Positions 1-7,725 of a stretch of DNA of 64,000 nucleotides are shown in pieces (position 1 is the first letter of the stretch; every line of letters starts with the position of its first letter). The notes beneath the pieces were generated by a model. It was not told the origin of the DNA, searched no databases, and saw nothing but the letters and a program-made list of their open reading frames with translations. The position numbers and the translations under genes are program-made. This DNA is from Bacteroidales bacterium UBA2287. GTDB taxonomy: Bacteria > Bacteroidota > Bacteroidia > Bacteroidales > Tenuifilaceae. The stretch is from assembly GCA_002345675.1 (NCBI GenBank), contig DDWL01000057.1, forward strand, positions 1-64,000, given 5' to 3'.

Positions 1-288
1 AGGCAAAAATGATGAAGTCAGGGGGGAGACACCCAGCGTGAAATACACACCTTGTTACCAGCAGTTTTTTATTATCAAAGCAGATTAATTATAAATTTAA
101 ATTTCTCTGTTAACTAAGTCGATAAATAATTTACAAGTTTAAAGTTAATTTTTCGTTCTCAGTGGTTCCCAGTGTCTTCTTTGTGCCTCGATAACTATCG
201 AGGCTCTGTGAAACAAGTATGCACTCAATTGCACAGAGAGAATAGAAGTTACACAGAGTAACTTTTTTAGACAGCCCAATCTTGTTTA
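1..288. other. noncoding window edge with hairpins
   Basis: No gene is supported here. A plus-strand frame stays open from base 2 to a TAA near base 80 and could be the tail of a gene entering from the left, but it is too short to identify. A perfect 9-bp inverted repeat with a 2-nt spacer lies at 185-204 (GCCTCGATA / TATCGAGGC). Its core GATAACTATC recurs in the noncoding block near 52416 and, inverted, near 52743. Confidence 0.4.
246..268 (+). terminator. possible intrinsic terminator, plus strand
   Basis: AAGTTAC (246-252), a 5-nt loop, and GTAACTT (258-264) run into a T-tract. The T-run is on the right, so it would stop transcription coming from the left on the plus strand rather than the minus-strand Kelch gene ending at 289. 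The stem is short and AT-rich, so this is tentative. Confidence 0.35.
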
Positions 289-1836
289 TTATGGAGTATA
301 CTCCCAAAAGTCGCTCATAGGGGAATCATTTTCACGACCACCTCCAACAAAACCCTTATTTCCTAAAGAAAACGAAAATGAACTTCTTCTAGTACCGCCT
401 GCAAAATCGGCTTTTCTAGTCCACGAATTATTTGCAGGGTCGTACTCCCAAAAGTCTTTATAGTTTGATCCTGATTGTTGCGGATTCCATTGTTGTCCTA
501 ACCCAATATATCCCTTGTACCCAATTGCAAGTCCCACGGCGTCATTCCTGCTATTTCCCTTAAAACTTCCTTTTTTGCTCCATTTGTTTGTGGCAGGATT
601 ATATTGCCAAAAAGAATTTCTATTGTCTCTAATGTCGGCAACATACCCAATATCGGCAATTGTAAAACATATAGGACTATTGGTGTCCCCTCCAGGAAAG
701 TTAGCTTTTTGAACCCAAGTATTGCTAATGGGATTGAACTCCCAAAGGTCATCTAAATTATTGTAACCCGAATTGTTACTTTGGTTATAACCGCCTCCCA
801 CATACCCTTTACCTCCAGCACTAAACGCGAATGCCCTAGAACGAGCTCCTCCGGGAAAATCGCTAAGTTTAGACCATGCAGGAGTTAGAGGGTTATACTC
901 CCAAAAATCGATATATTGACCCTCCCATTCGCCTAAACCAACATAAGCCTTTGTTCCAATACTAAATACAACAGCATCGCGTCTTTGATTTCCTGGAAAA
1001 TCTAGTAATGGATTCCAGCCTTTTGAAACTGGATCATATTCAAAAAAATTATTATAAGGACTGTCATAACTTATAACATAGCCTTTACTGCCAATAGCAA
1101 ATCCAGTAATATTATAATTATTAGCAATATCAGGATGAACATTTGCTTTAATAGTCCACCCATTTTTAAAGGTTCGAACCTTGCCGTACGAAGTGCCTTC
1201 CTGATTTGTAGCATAGGCGCATACATAGTAAGTAACATGTGAGGTAAGGCCAGTAATTTTACTTTCGAATGTACTTAAACTTGTACTAACCAATGTAAAA
1301 CCAGAGTTGTTTTGCAGTGTAGGATTTCCGGTTGTGTTCCACACCAAGCCACGAGCAGTTACCGTGTACCCACCATCCGAAATAATATTTCCTCCAAAGG
1401 TTGCGTTTGTTGCATCGCTTTCCTTTAAATCGGAAGTTTGAACGTAAGGTGTTGAGGAAAGGGTTGTGAAACTTACCTGTTGTCCGTAAAAAACAATACT
1501 ATTGCTTTCGGCAAAAGCACGGCAGTAGTATTTTTTATTGGGTATTAAATTAGTGGCAGTAACGGTAAAGGTTGACGAAGTGCTGGTACTAAGAACTTGC
1601 CCTTCGATAGGTGTAGGGTTTTCGTTAATGCTAAAGCAAACTCCACGCTTAGTTATTGTTAACCCTCCGTTCGAAATAATTTCGGCAGAAACCGAAGCCT
1701 CGTTGCCCGCAACATAAGTTGGTACGTTAGTTTTAAGCGTAATTTCGGCAATTTGATCCTTTTGACAACCAAAAAGCAGCAAGGCTGCAAGTGTAACAGA
1801 AACAATTGCTAAAGGCTTTTTATTATTGCTTTTCAT
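289..1836 (-). CDS. Kelch-repeat lipoprotein, cassette copy 2
   Basis: 515 aa. The N-terminus is a lipoprotein signal with lipobox LLLFGC (Cys near residue 24). About residues 30-225 hold two fibronectin/Ig-like repeats (NGGLTITKRGVCFS and DGGYTVTARGLVWN openings). Residues ~228-515 hold six Kelch-type units, each with a W..KADF stretch, a K(G/A)YVG strand and a DFWEY(N/D)P turn, predicting a six-bladed propeller. It probably sits on the periplasmic or outer face of the envelope as a binding module. It is the last gene of the second cassette, 20 nt after the 462-aa protein. It differs from its paralogue at 4987-6252 by one extra N-terminal repeat, but shares a nearly identical DNA block with it (404-459). 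Ligand unknown. Confidence 0.8.
   Translation of the reverse strand: MKSNNKKPLAIVSVTLAALLLFGCQKDQIAEITLKTNVPTYVAGNEASVSAEIISNGGLTITKRGVCFSINENPTPIEGQVLSTSTSSTFTVTATNLIPNKKYYCRAFAESNSIVFYGQQVSFTTLSSTPYVQTSDLKESDATNATFGGNIISDGGYTVTARGLVWNTTGNPTLQNNSGFTLVSTSLSTFESKITGLTSHVTYYVCAYATNQEGTSYGKVRTFKNGWTIKANVHPDIANNYNITGFAIGSKGYVISYDSPYNNFFEYDPVSKGWNPLLDFPGNQRRDAVVFSIGTKAYVGLGEWEGQYIDFWEYNPLTPAWSKLSDFPGGARSRAFAFSAGGKGYVGGGYNQSNNSGYNNLDDLWEFNPISNTWVQKANFPGGDTNSPICFTIADIGYVADIRDNRNSFWQYNPATNKWSKKGSFKGNSRNDAVGLAIGYKGYIGLGQQWNPQQSGSNYKDFWEYDPANNSWTRKADFAGGTRRSSFSFSLGNKGFVGGGRENDSPMSDFWEYTP
404..459 (-). repeat. 56-bp near-identical block shared by the two Kelch genes
   Basis: Bases 404-459 match 5261-5316 with a single C/T difference. 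The block encodes the FWEYDPANNSWTRKADF part of a propeller unit in both genes, while flanking DNA is clearly diverged. Recent gene conversion or unequal exchange between the paralogues would explain it. Confidence 0.8.
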
Positions 1837-1856
1837 GTTTGGTAAGTTTATTTCGA

Positions 1857-3245
1857 TTAAAAGAAACCTAATGCAATTTCGTTAAGGTTTAAACCAATGG
1901 CAAATTCGGTGAAAAAGGTTGTAAGCCTTTTTTCTTCCATAGCATTGGGCAGCCTAAGGGCGTGCATATCGTACTTATGCCACGAGTTTTCGTAAACAAT
2001 ATCGGTTCCTATCATTCCGCCCGAAAGTTTCAGGTATGCATACTTAACAGGCTGTATTTGCATGCTAAAGCGGGCCAAAAAGTACTTAGGATTAACTTCG
2101 GCTTTAATGCTTTTAACTAAAGTATTATCGTAAGTAAAGGTTCCAAAACCAAGCGAGGGATCGTTGGTATTGGTTTGCCCTGTTTCGGAATCAACGCCAA
2201 AAACAGCAACCTTGCCAGTTAAGTAGTTATCGTAGCGTGGCTTAAACACTTCTCCAATTCCTAGGTCGAACGATAAGCTAAAGTACCTATCGCCAACTTG
2301 CATTCGAATAAACAGGGGCATCGAAAATCCTGATGCTTCAATCTTATGATCAAGTTTATCAACGTTGGAGTCGATAGTTGTATAAAGTGTTGGTATGTAG
2401 CCAAACGATTGAGGCAATTCGTAGCCTCTAAGCAAAATTCGATAAAGTGTTGTATAGTTATGGTTAATAAATCCAACACCTAACCCAAAGCTAGGCTTAA
2501 ACATGTAAACCAAATTAACCCCACTTGTTCCTTTAAAAAAAAGATTGCTGTTATAGCTTTCGCTTGATTGATAGTAGTTCACAGTTTCAGTGGAGTAATA
2601 GTTATACTGGCGATCGCTGTCGGAATGCTCCCACGAACCTTGTGTTGCTGCATAAACTGGAAAAAATTGCTCAACAAGTAGCGCTTGGCGAAAAACCTGC
2701 TTTTTAAACCGCATTTTATAGTAATTAATATTCGAGATTCGAGCAATTGAAGTCTTTTTCAACCCCTTTTTTACATAGAAATACTGATCTTCGGCGTAGC
2801 TAAGGAGTGTCCCATCCTTACGAAAACCCGAGTACTCAACGGGTGCTTTAAAAACGTATGTTTTTGAAAGGAGGTTATTCTTTTTTTTAATAAACTCAAA
2901 TGCTTCGTCGGAATAGGATAAGCCAAAACCGTCAGGGAAAGTAGCGTTTATTTCAGTAAAAAAATCGTTGGGCGAAACGTTGTTTTTTTTCTTTTTTGGA
3001 GAGGTGAAATTATACACTGTTTTACTTTTCTTTTTGTCGAAAAAAGACAAAACAGCCTCTTTTTTCTGAATAAAACTGTCGGGTTCGTTAATGTACCCTT
3101 CGAGTTGTTTCATGAAATTTAAAAGGTAAACCTTTTGTACTTCCGCTTGATCTTTAGTTTTTTTGCTTTCCTGTGCGCTTAAATTACCCGAAACTATAAA
3201 AAGGCATAAACAGAGAAGTAAAGGCCGAAGAAATGTTATTTTCAT
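1857..3245 (-). CDS. secreted possible outer-membrane protein, cassette copy 2
   Basis: 462 aa with a signal peptide (MKITFLRPLLLCLCLFIVSGNLSAQ). No named family is recognised. Residues ~30-190 are Lys-rich and soluble-looking. From about 230 the sequence alternates short aromatic/hydrophobic strands with polar loops (for example VNLVYMFKPSFGLGVGF and the C-terminal FTEFAIGLNLNEIALGFF, ending in Phe), the style of a Bacteroidota beta-barrel; a barrel is inference. It lies between the caspase gene (29-nt gap) and the Kelch gene (20-nt gap), so it is probably co-transcribed. Its paralogue at 6262-7695 has the same architecture, but by eye is far more diverged than the flanking caspases are from each other. 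Confidence 0.6.
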   Translation of the reverse strand: MKITFLRPLLLCLCLFIVSGNLSAQESKKTKDQAEVQKVYLLNFMKQLEGYINEPDSFIQKKEAVLSFFDKKKSKTVYNFTSPKKKKNNVSPNDFFTEINATFPDGFGLSYSDEAFEFIKKKNNLLSKTYVFKAPVEYSGFRKDGTLLSYAEDQYFYVKKGLKKTSIARISNINYYKMRFKKQVFRQALLVEQFFPVYAATQGSWEHSDSDRQYNYYSTETVNYYQSSESYNSNLFFKGTSGVNLVYMFKPSFGLGVGFINHNYTTLYRILLRGYELPQSFGYIPTLYTTIDSNVDKLDHKIEASGFSMPLFIRMQVGDRYFSLSFDLGIGEVFKPRYDNYLTGKVAVFGVDSETGQTNTNDPSLGFGTFTYDNTLVKSIKAEVNPKYFLARFSMQIQPVKYAYLKLSGGMIGTDIVYENSWHKYDMHALRLPNAMEEKRLTTFFTEFAIGLNLNEIALGFF

Positions 3246-3274
3246 TGGTTACGTTATTTAGGGTTTACTTTGGT

Positions 3275-4915
3275 TTACTTATTAAATCGCCACTCTTTCC
3301 AGTTTTCGCTAATTTCGTGGCTAACATTAAGCGTTGGGTTTTGCTCTTTGCTATTGTGTATAATCGATGAGGTTGAAACCTTATTGGTAACATAGTCGAC
3401 CAATTCGCCCATTGAAATATTTCCTTCCGAATCTTGAAGCGCCTTCAGCAGGTAGTAGGTAAACATGCCATGGTATTTATTCCGAAATGGAAGCGCCGAC
3501 TCGTTACCTGCACTTGCCGACAGCACAACCATATTTCCTTTAATCGATTCGTCGCGAGGTTTAACCCTAACTGCACGAGCAGCAAGTAAACCCTGCTCAC
3601 GGCCACCGCCGCTAAAGCATGCGTCGAGAAATACGGTAACACCCTTCGATGGGTGCTCGTTTAGTTTTGTGTACAAATCCTTTAGCTTTATGGCAAACTC
3701 AAGGTCGTTACCGCTAACATCGACAGGTATAAGGTGACCCTCTTTTGTTTTTTCGTCGGGGAAACCATGCCCAGCAAAGAAAACTATGGCTTCGCCATTT
3801 CCTCGGGTTGCTTTCATTAGGTTATTAAGCTGGTTAATGCCACGGTGCATTTCAACAGCTTTTGCGTCGAGCAAAAATATTACATTCGATTCTTTAATAC
3901 CAAGGGTGTTAACTGCGTACTGTTTAAAGGTTTCGGCATCGCGGTGGGCAAACTCAACGTTCGATTCGTAGTTTAGTCCCCGTTGGTGCGATTTATAGTC
4001 TTCGTTTCCAATTATTAGAGCATACCTGTTTTCGTAAACTTTTTTAATTTGTGGAATAAGCGTGTCGACATCCGACACCATTTCCTCCTTTTTTTGCTCG
4101 GCATAAAGTTTCGAAGCCACATCGTCGGGCTGTTTGGTTTCAACAAAAAACTCTTTTTGACCAACATTTCCAGCCCTGTCGTTTGCTACCACAGTAATAG
4201 GGTAGGTTCCACCAATACGCGAAAACTGTACCTTACCAATAAATATCGAATCGTTAACCTGAACAGCTTTTGCATTATTTATGCTAACATTCGAAATGGA
4301 ATTAATGTCGGTAACCATTACCTTAACTTCAATTTCCTTGTCGTAAACCTGAGGGCGAAAACCGTCCATAACGCCTTCGGGCGAAATTATTGTAACCTTT
4401 GGAGGCGTTAAATCCTTAATGTCGTAAGGGTTAATGGTTATTTGTGCTAAAAAATTTCGGGGCGAGCGCGATAGAAAACCTACCCACTTCGATTGGTCTA
4501 AGGCATTATTAACTCCTGCGGCAAAGCGAAAAGGAATTTCTAAATTAAACTTAGTATCAACTATTTTAATGTTGTCTTTTACTTCAAACTTAAGGGTTAG
4601 GGTGTTGTTAAAGTAAAAATAGTCGGAATTGCTCTCGGCAAAGGTTTTACACTTAATGCTGCCGTCGCCAGGAACCTTTACGTCGTTTCGGTTAAATACA
4701 ATAAACGAGTTCTTTTCTTCGGTTGGAGCTAACTTTGTGTCGAGCCATTCGACAAGTAGTAGCATGCTAAATTCATTGTTTTCAACTCTACTAGTGCTAA
4801 TTTTCAGGCGACCTTGCTTGGTTCCAGGTGCAGTAAAAATTAATTCCTGAGCAAATACAGCATGTATTTGAATGGCTAATAATATGGGTAATAAAGCTAT
4901 TTTTTTCATGGCCAT
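3275..4915 (-). CDS. secreted caspase-fold (C14) protease, cassette copy 2
   Basis: 546 aa with a signal peptide (cleavage near AFAQ, residue 23). Residues ~25-165 are a beta-rich N-terminal domain of unknown family; ~171-260 an Ig-like domain; ~295-515 a peptidase C14/caspase domain. The catalytic dyad is visible: His383 in FFAGHG and Cys433 in DACFSGG. The domain opens with YALIIGNEDY. The family cleaves peptide bonds, usually after a specific basic or acidic residue; the substrate here cannot be read off. The signal peptide puts it in the periplasm or at the surface, so it is not a cytosolic death effector. ATG GCC ATG gives two possible starts two codons apart. A TATTTTTG box at 4954-4961 suggests its own promoter. 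Confidence 0.85.
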   Translation of the reverse strand: MAMKKIALLPILLAIQIHAVFAQELIFTAPGTKQGRLKISTSRVENNEFSMLLLVEWLDTKLAPTEEKNSFIVFNRNDVKVPGDGSIKCKTFAESNSDYFYFNNTLTLKFEVKDNIKIVDTKFNLEIPFRFAAGVNNALDQSKWVGFLSRSPRNFLAQITINPYDIKDLTPPKVTIISPEGVMDGFRPQVYDKEIEVKVMVTDINSISNVSINNAKAVQVNDSIFIGKVQFSRIGGTYPITVVANDRAGNVGQKEFFVETKQPDDVASKLYAEQKKEEMVSDVDTLIPQIKKVYENRYALIIGNEDYKSHQRGLNYESNVEFAHRDAETFKQYAVNTLGIKESNVIFLLDAKAVEMHRGINQLNNLMKATRGNGEAIVFFAGHGFPDEKTKEGHLIPVDVSGNDLEFAIKLKDLYTKLNEHPSKGVTVFLDACFSGGGREQGLLAARAVRVKPRDESIKGNMVVLSASAGNESALPFRNKYHGMFTYYLLKALQDSEGNISMGELVDYVTNKVSTSSIIHNSKEQNPTLNVSHEISENWKEWRFNK

Positions 4916-4953
4916 TTATGAATTAAAAAATTAAAACTTCAGAAAATTAAAAA

Positions 4954-4961
4954 CAAAAATA
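4954..4961 (-). promoter_or_regulatory. -7 box TATTTTTG for second caspase cassette
   Basis: Matches the Bacteroidota TAnnTTTG element on the minus strand, in the 71-nt gap between the first cassette's Kelch gene and the second cassette's caspase gene. The predicted leader is about 30 nt. No good -33 TTTG was found. Confidence 0.45.
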
Positions 4962-4986
4962 GATGTTTTCTTCATTTCTTTTAAAA

Positions 4987-6252
4987 TTACCGAGGAGAAA
5001 ACTCCCAAAGATCATTACATGTACTAGTACTTGAAATTCCGGTTCCAACGTATGCCTTATTACCAATAACAAAGGCAACGGGACGAAAACGCACCCCACC
5101 TGCAAAGTCTTCAATTTGCCTCCAGGAATTTGTTGAAGGGTCGTATTCCCAAAAATCGCTATAAAATGTCCAATTTGTGCCATTTTTAGTCGCACCAGCA
5201 CCAATATACCCTTTATTGCCTATAGCAAAACCTACTGCTGAAGATCTAGCAAGTCCAGGGAAATCGGCTTTTCTAGTCCACGAATTATTTGCAGGGTCGT
5301 ATTCCCAAAAGTCTTTCTTGTAGTAATCACCATTATCTACACCAGTACCTACGTACCCTTTGCCGTTAATAGAAAACCCTACTGCTTCTTTCCTTGCAGT
5401 ACCTGCAAAAGGAGTAATTCCAGCCCAGCTAATTGTAGTTGGAGAGTATTCCCAAAAGTTGTTTGTAACGCCACCCCAATCGCCGGTTCCAACGTATCCC
5501 TTTCCGTTTATTACAAAAGTTGACGCACCAAAACGACCAATTGTACCAATATCATCAGCTTTTTTAGTCCATTCGTTTAATGCAGGATTGTATTCCCAAA
5601 AGTCAATTGCATCGGCACCTTCGCCAGCATAACCGGTTCCAACATAAGCCTTAGTTCCAATAGCTAAGCAAAACGATCCTAACCTTGCAGTTCCACCAAA
5701 ATCGGCTCTTTGAGACCAAACGTCGGAATAAGGGTTATACTCCCAAAAGTCTTTTAAAGGAAGTGCGCCAGTATAACCAGTTCCAATGTATCCCAACCCG
5801 TTTAAGGCAAAGCCAACAGCATGAAATCGACCTATTCCTCCTACATTCGAAAGTTGTTTCCACACACTTCCTGTTCTATATGTTATAGTATTTCCGTAAA
5901 AAATCATTGCCCCCGACATAGCAAAGGTCCTAATGTAGTATTGTTTGTTCGAAATTAAATTTGGTATCTGTACAGAAAATTCGTTCGTGTTGCTGGTACT
6001 CAATACATACCCATCCAATAGGGTAGGGTTTGTAAAGCTGCTAAAGCAAACGCCTCGCTTTGTAATGGGCAAACCTGCGCTTGAAACAATTTCGCAACTA
6101 ATAAATGGGCTTACACTAGCCGATGATGTTGGAGCTACTGTTTTTACAACAATAGTTTGCAATTCGTCTTGTTTGCAACTCGAAACGGTTAGCAATACTA
6201 ACAACAAGCAAGCAAGAGGAAAACTTATGGTGTAATTTTTTAATTTGCTCAT
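4987..6252 (-). CDS. Kelch-repeat lipoprotein, cassette copy 1
   Basis: 421 aa. Lipoprotein signal with VLLTVSSC (Cys ~26). One fibronectin/Ig-like repeat (~30-130) precedes six Kelch-type units (~131-421), each with a (K/L)GYVGTG strand and a DFWEY(N/D)P turn. Predicted to be an envelope-anchored six-bladed propeller. It starts 9 nt after the stop of the 477-aa protein, so it is probably the last gene of the first cassette transcript. It is shorter than its paralogue at 289-1836 by one N-terminal repeat. The 5261-5316 stretch is nearly identical to 404-459. Similar propellers bind glycans or proteins, but no ligand is indicated. Confidence 0.8.
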   Translation of the reverse strand: MSKLKNYTISFPLACLLLVLLTVSSCKQDELQTIVVKTVAPTSSASVSPFISCEIVSSAGLPITKRGVCFSSFTNPTLLDGYVLSTSNTNEFSVQIPNLISNKQYYIRTFAMSGAMIFYGNTITYRTGSVWKQLSNVGGIGRFHAVGFALNGLGYIGTGYTGALPLKDFWEYNPYSDVWSQRADFGGTARLGSFCLAIGTKAYVGTGYAGEGADAIDFWEYNPALNEWTKKADDIGTIGRFGASTFVINGKGYVGTGDWGGVTNNFWEYSPTTISWAGITPFAGTARKEAVGFSINGKGYVGTGVDNGDYYKKDFWEYDPANNSWTRKADFPGLARSSAVGFAIGNKGYIGAGATKNGTNWTFYSDFWEYDPSTNSWRQIEDFAGGVRFRPVAFVIGNKAYVGTGISSTSTCNDLWEFSPR

Positions 6253-6261
6253 ATTGATAAA

Positions 6262-7695
6262 CTATTTTTCGTTATAGCGACTTCGAAATATCATTTGGGT
6301 TACGTTAAAACCAATACCAAATTCCATAGAATAATTCATCCACTCCCTACTCATGTCGGCACCCTTTAGCCTAAGGGCGTACATGTCGAACATATTCCAT
6401 GACTCCTTATAGTCAATTTCGTCAATTCTATGGAAAAGAGACGAAACTCGGAAGTAAAAATTTTTCGAAAGGTTAACGTTAAAATTAAAGCGGCTAAAAG
6501 CGTATGTTATATTTTTATCCGATTTGTGTTGATGCACAAGTTCATCTTTAAAATTAAAAGTTCCAAAACCAAAGGCAGCACTTGTATTGAAATCAGGCCG
6601 GCCATCAACTATCGATACTCCCCTATAAATAATTTGACCATCAATGTAATTAGAGTAGGTTGGCTTAAAAACAGTACTCACTCCAAGGTCGATCGAAAGG
6701 CTTACTGTTCCCCAGCCATGCTGCAAACGCAAAAACACAGGAATATTGGTAGGCGATGAGATGGTAACTGCTTGGTCGAAGTCGTTGGTTTGAATATCGG
6801 GAATAAATCCAAAGACATTGGAATGAATGTTCTTGTAATTGTAGTACCAATAGTTTTGCATTTGAACAAACCAATAGTTGGATTGACTATAACTTGACAA
6901 ACCAGTACCAATACCAAAACTGGGTGTAAACATGTATATTAAGTCTATACCATAATTTTTTCCAACCTCGGGGCTCTTTGTTTCATTTTCGAAATTAATA
7001 TTATATTCATCCCAAAAGTCCCAAAGTTCTGGACCATGTGTTTCTCCCCATTCGTTAAATTTTGATTCAGAATCGGAGAACCCCATAAAGCTAATGTGCG
7101 GTTCAACAATAAACCCAACCCTATAAATCATTTTTTTAAACCGAGTTTGATAGAACTTTTTATCGGTAATGCGTGAAACCTTAATTGGAGTATTATTTTT
7201 TCTCGATTTACTTTTCAAGTAAAAATACTGGTTCCCATTGTAATTTTGCAAATACTTATCGTTTCGAATTCCTGAATATTCAATATGTGTTTTAAAAACA
7301 TACGTTTTTGAAAACAGGTTCTTTTTTTCACCAACAAGCTTTAGGCTGTCAGCTGAAAAACCAATACCAAGGCCATCGGGGTAGTATGTATAAATATGCT
7401 TAACCATACTGTCGGGCGTTATATAGCCCTTTTGGGGCAACTTTGCCGAAAGGAAGTTAAAAACTCTTTTATACTGGGGCTGCTCAAAATACTTTTGAAT
7501 ATTGTTTTTGTTATCCCAGTACTTGTCGGGGTTGTTAATAAATGAGTCAAATGCAATAAGGTACTCAATTAAATATGCTTTTTGCGACTCCTCAAGCCCC
7601 TTGGGTTGATTGTCACTTTGTGCTTTAAGTAGAAAAGTAGAAAAGAAAACAAGAGCCAACACAGTAGCCGAAAACTTAACAAAATGCATTTTCAT
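6262..7695 (-). CDS. secreted possible outer-membrane protein, cassette copy 1
   Basis: 477 aa with a signal peptide ending near LLKAQ (residue ~26). No named family recognised. Paralogue of the protein at 1857-3245: both share a YVFK.(H/P)(I/V)EYSG.R motif region (~130-150), an RFKK.(V/I)(F/Y)R segment and a YMF.PSFG(I/L)G.G strand, then an alternating hydrophobic/aromatic C-terminal half suggesting a beta-barrel. Most other positions differ. It sits 30 nt after the caspase gene and 9 nt before the Kelch gene. It could be the anchor or substrate of the neighbouring protease; this is inference from order only. Confidence 0.6.
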   Translation of the reverse strand: MKMHFVKFSATVLALVFFSTFLLKAQSDNQPKGLEESQKAYLIEYLIAFDSFINNPDKYWDNKNNIQKYFEQPQYKRVFNFLSAKLPQKGYITPDSMVKHIYTYYPDGLGIGFSADSLKLVGEKKNLFSKTYVFKTHIEYSGIRNDKYLQNYNGNQYFYLKSKSRKNNTPIKVSRITDKKFYQTRFKKMIYRVGFIVEPHISFMGFSDSESKFNEWGETHGPELWDFWDEYNINFENETKSPEVGKNYGIDLIYMFTPSFGIGTGLSSYSQSNYWFVQMQNYWYYNYKNIHSNVFGFIPDIQTNDFDQAVTISSPTNIPVFLRLQHGWGTVSLSIDLGVSTVFKPTYSNYIDGQIIYRGVSIVDGRPDFNTSAAFGFGTFNFKDELVHQHKSDKNITYAFSRFNFNVNLSKNFYFRVSSLFHRIDEIDYKESWNMFDMYALRLKGADMSREWMNYSMEFGIGFNVTQMIFRSRYNEK

Positions 7696-7725
7696 AAATC
7701 CATTTATTAAATGAAAGATTAATAT

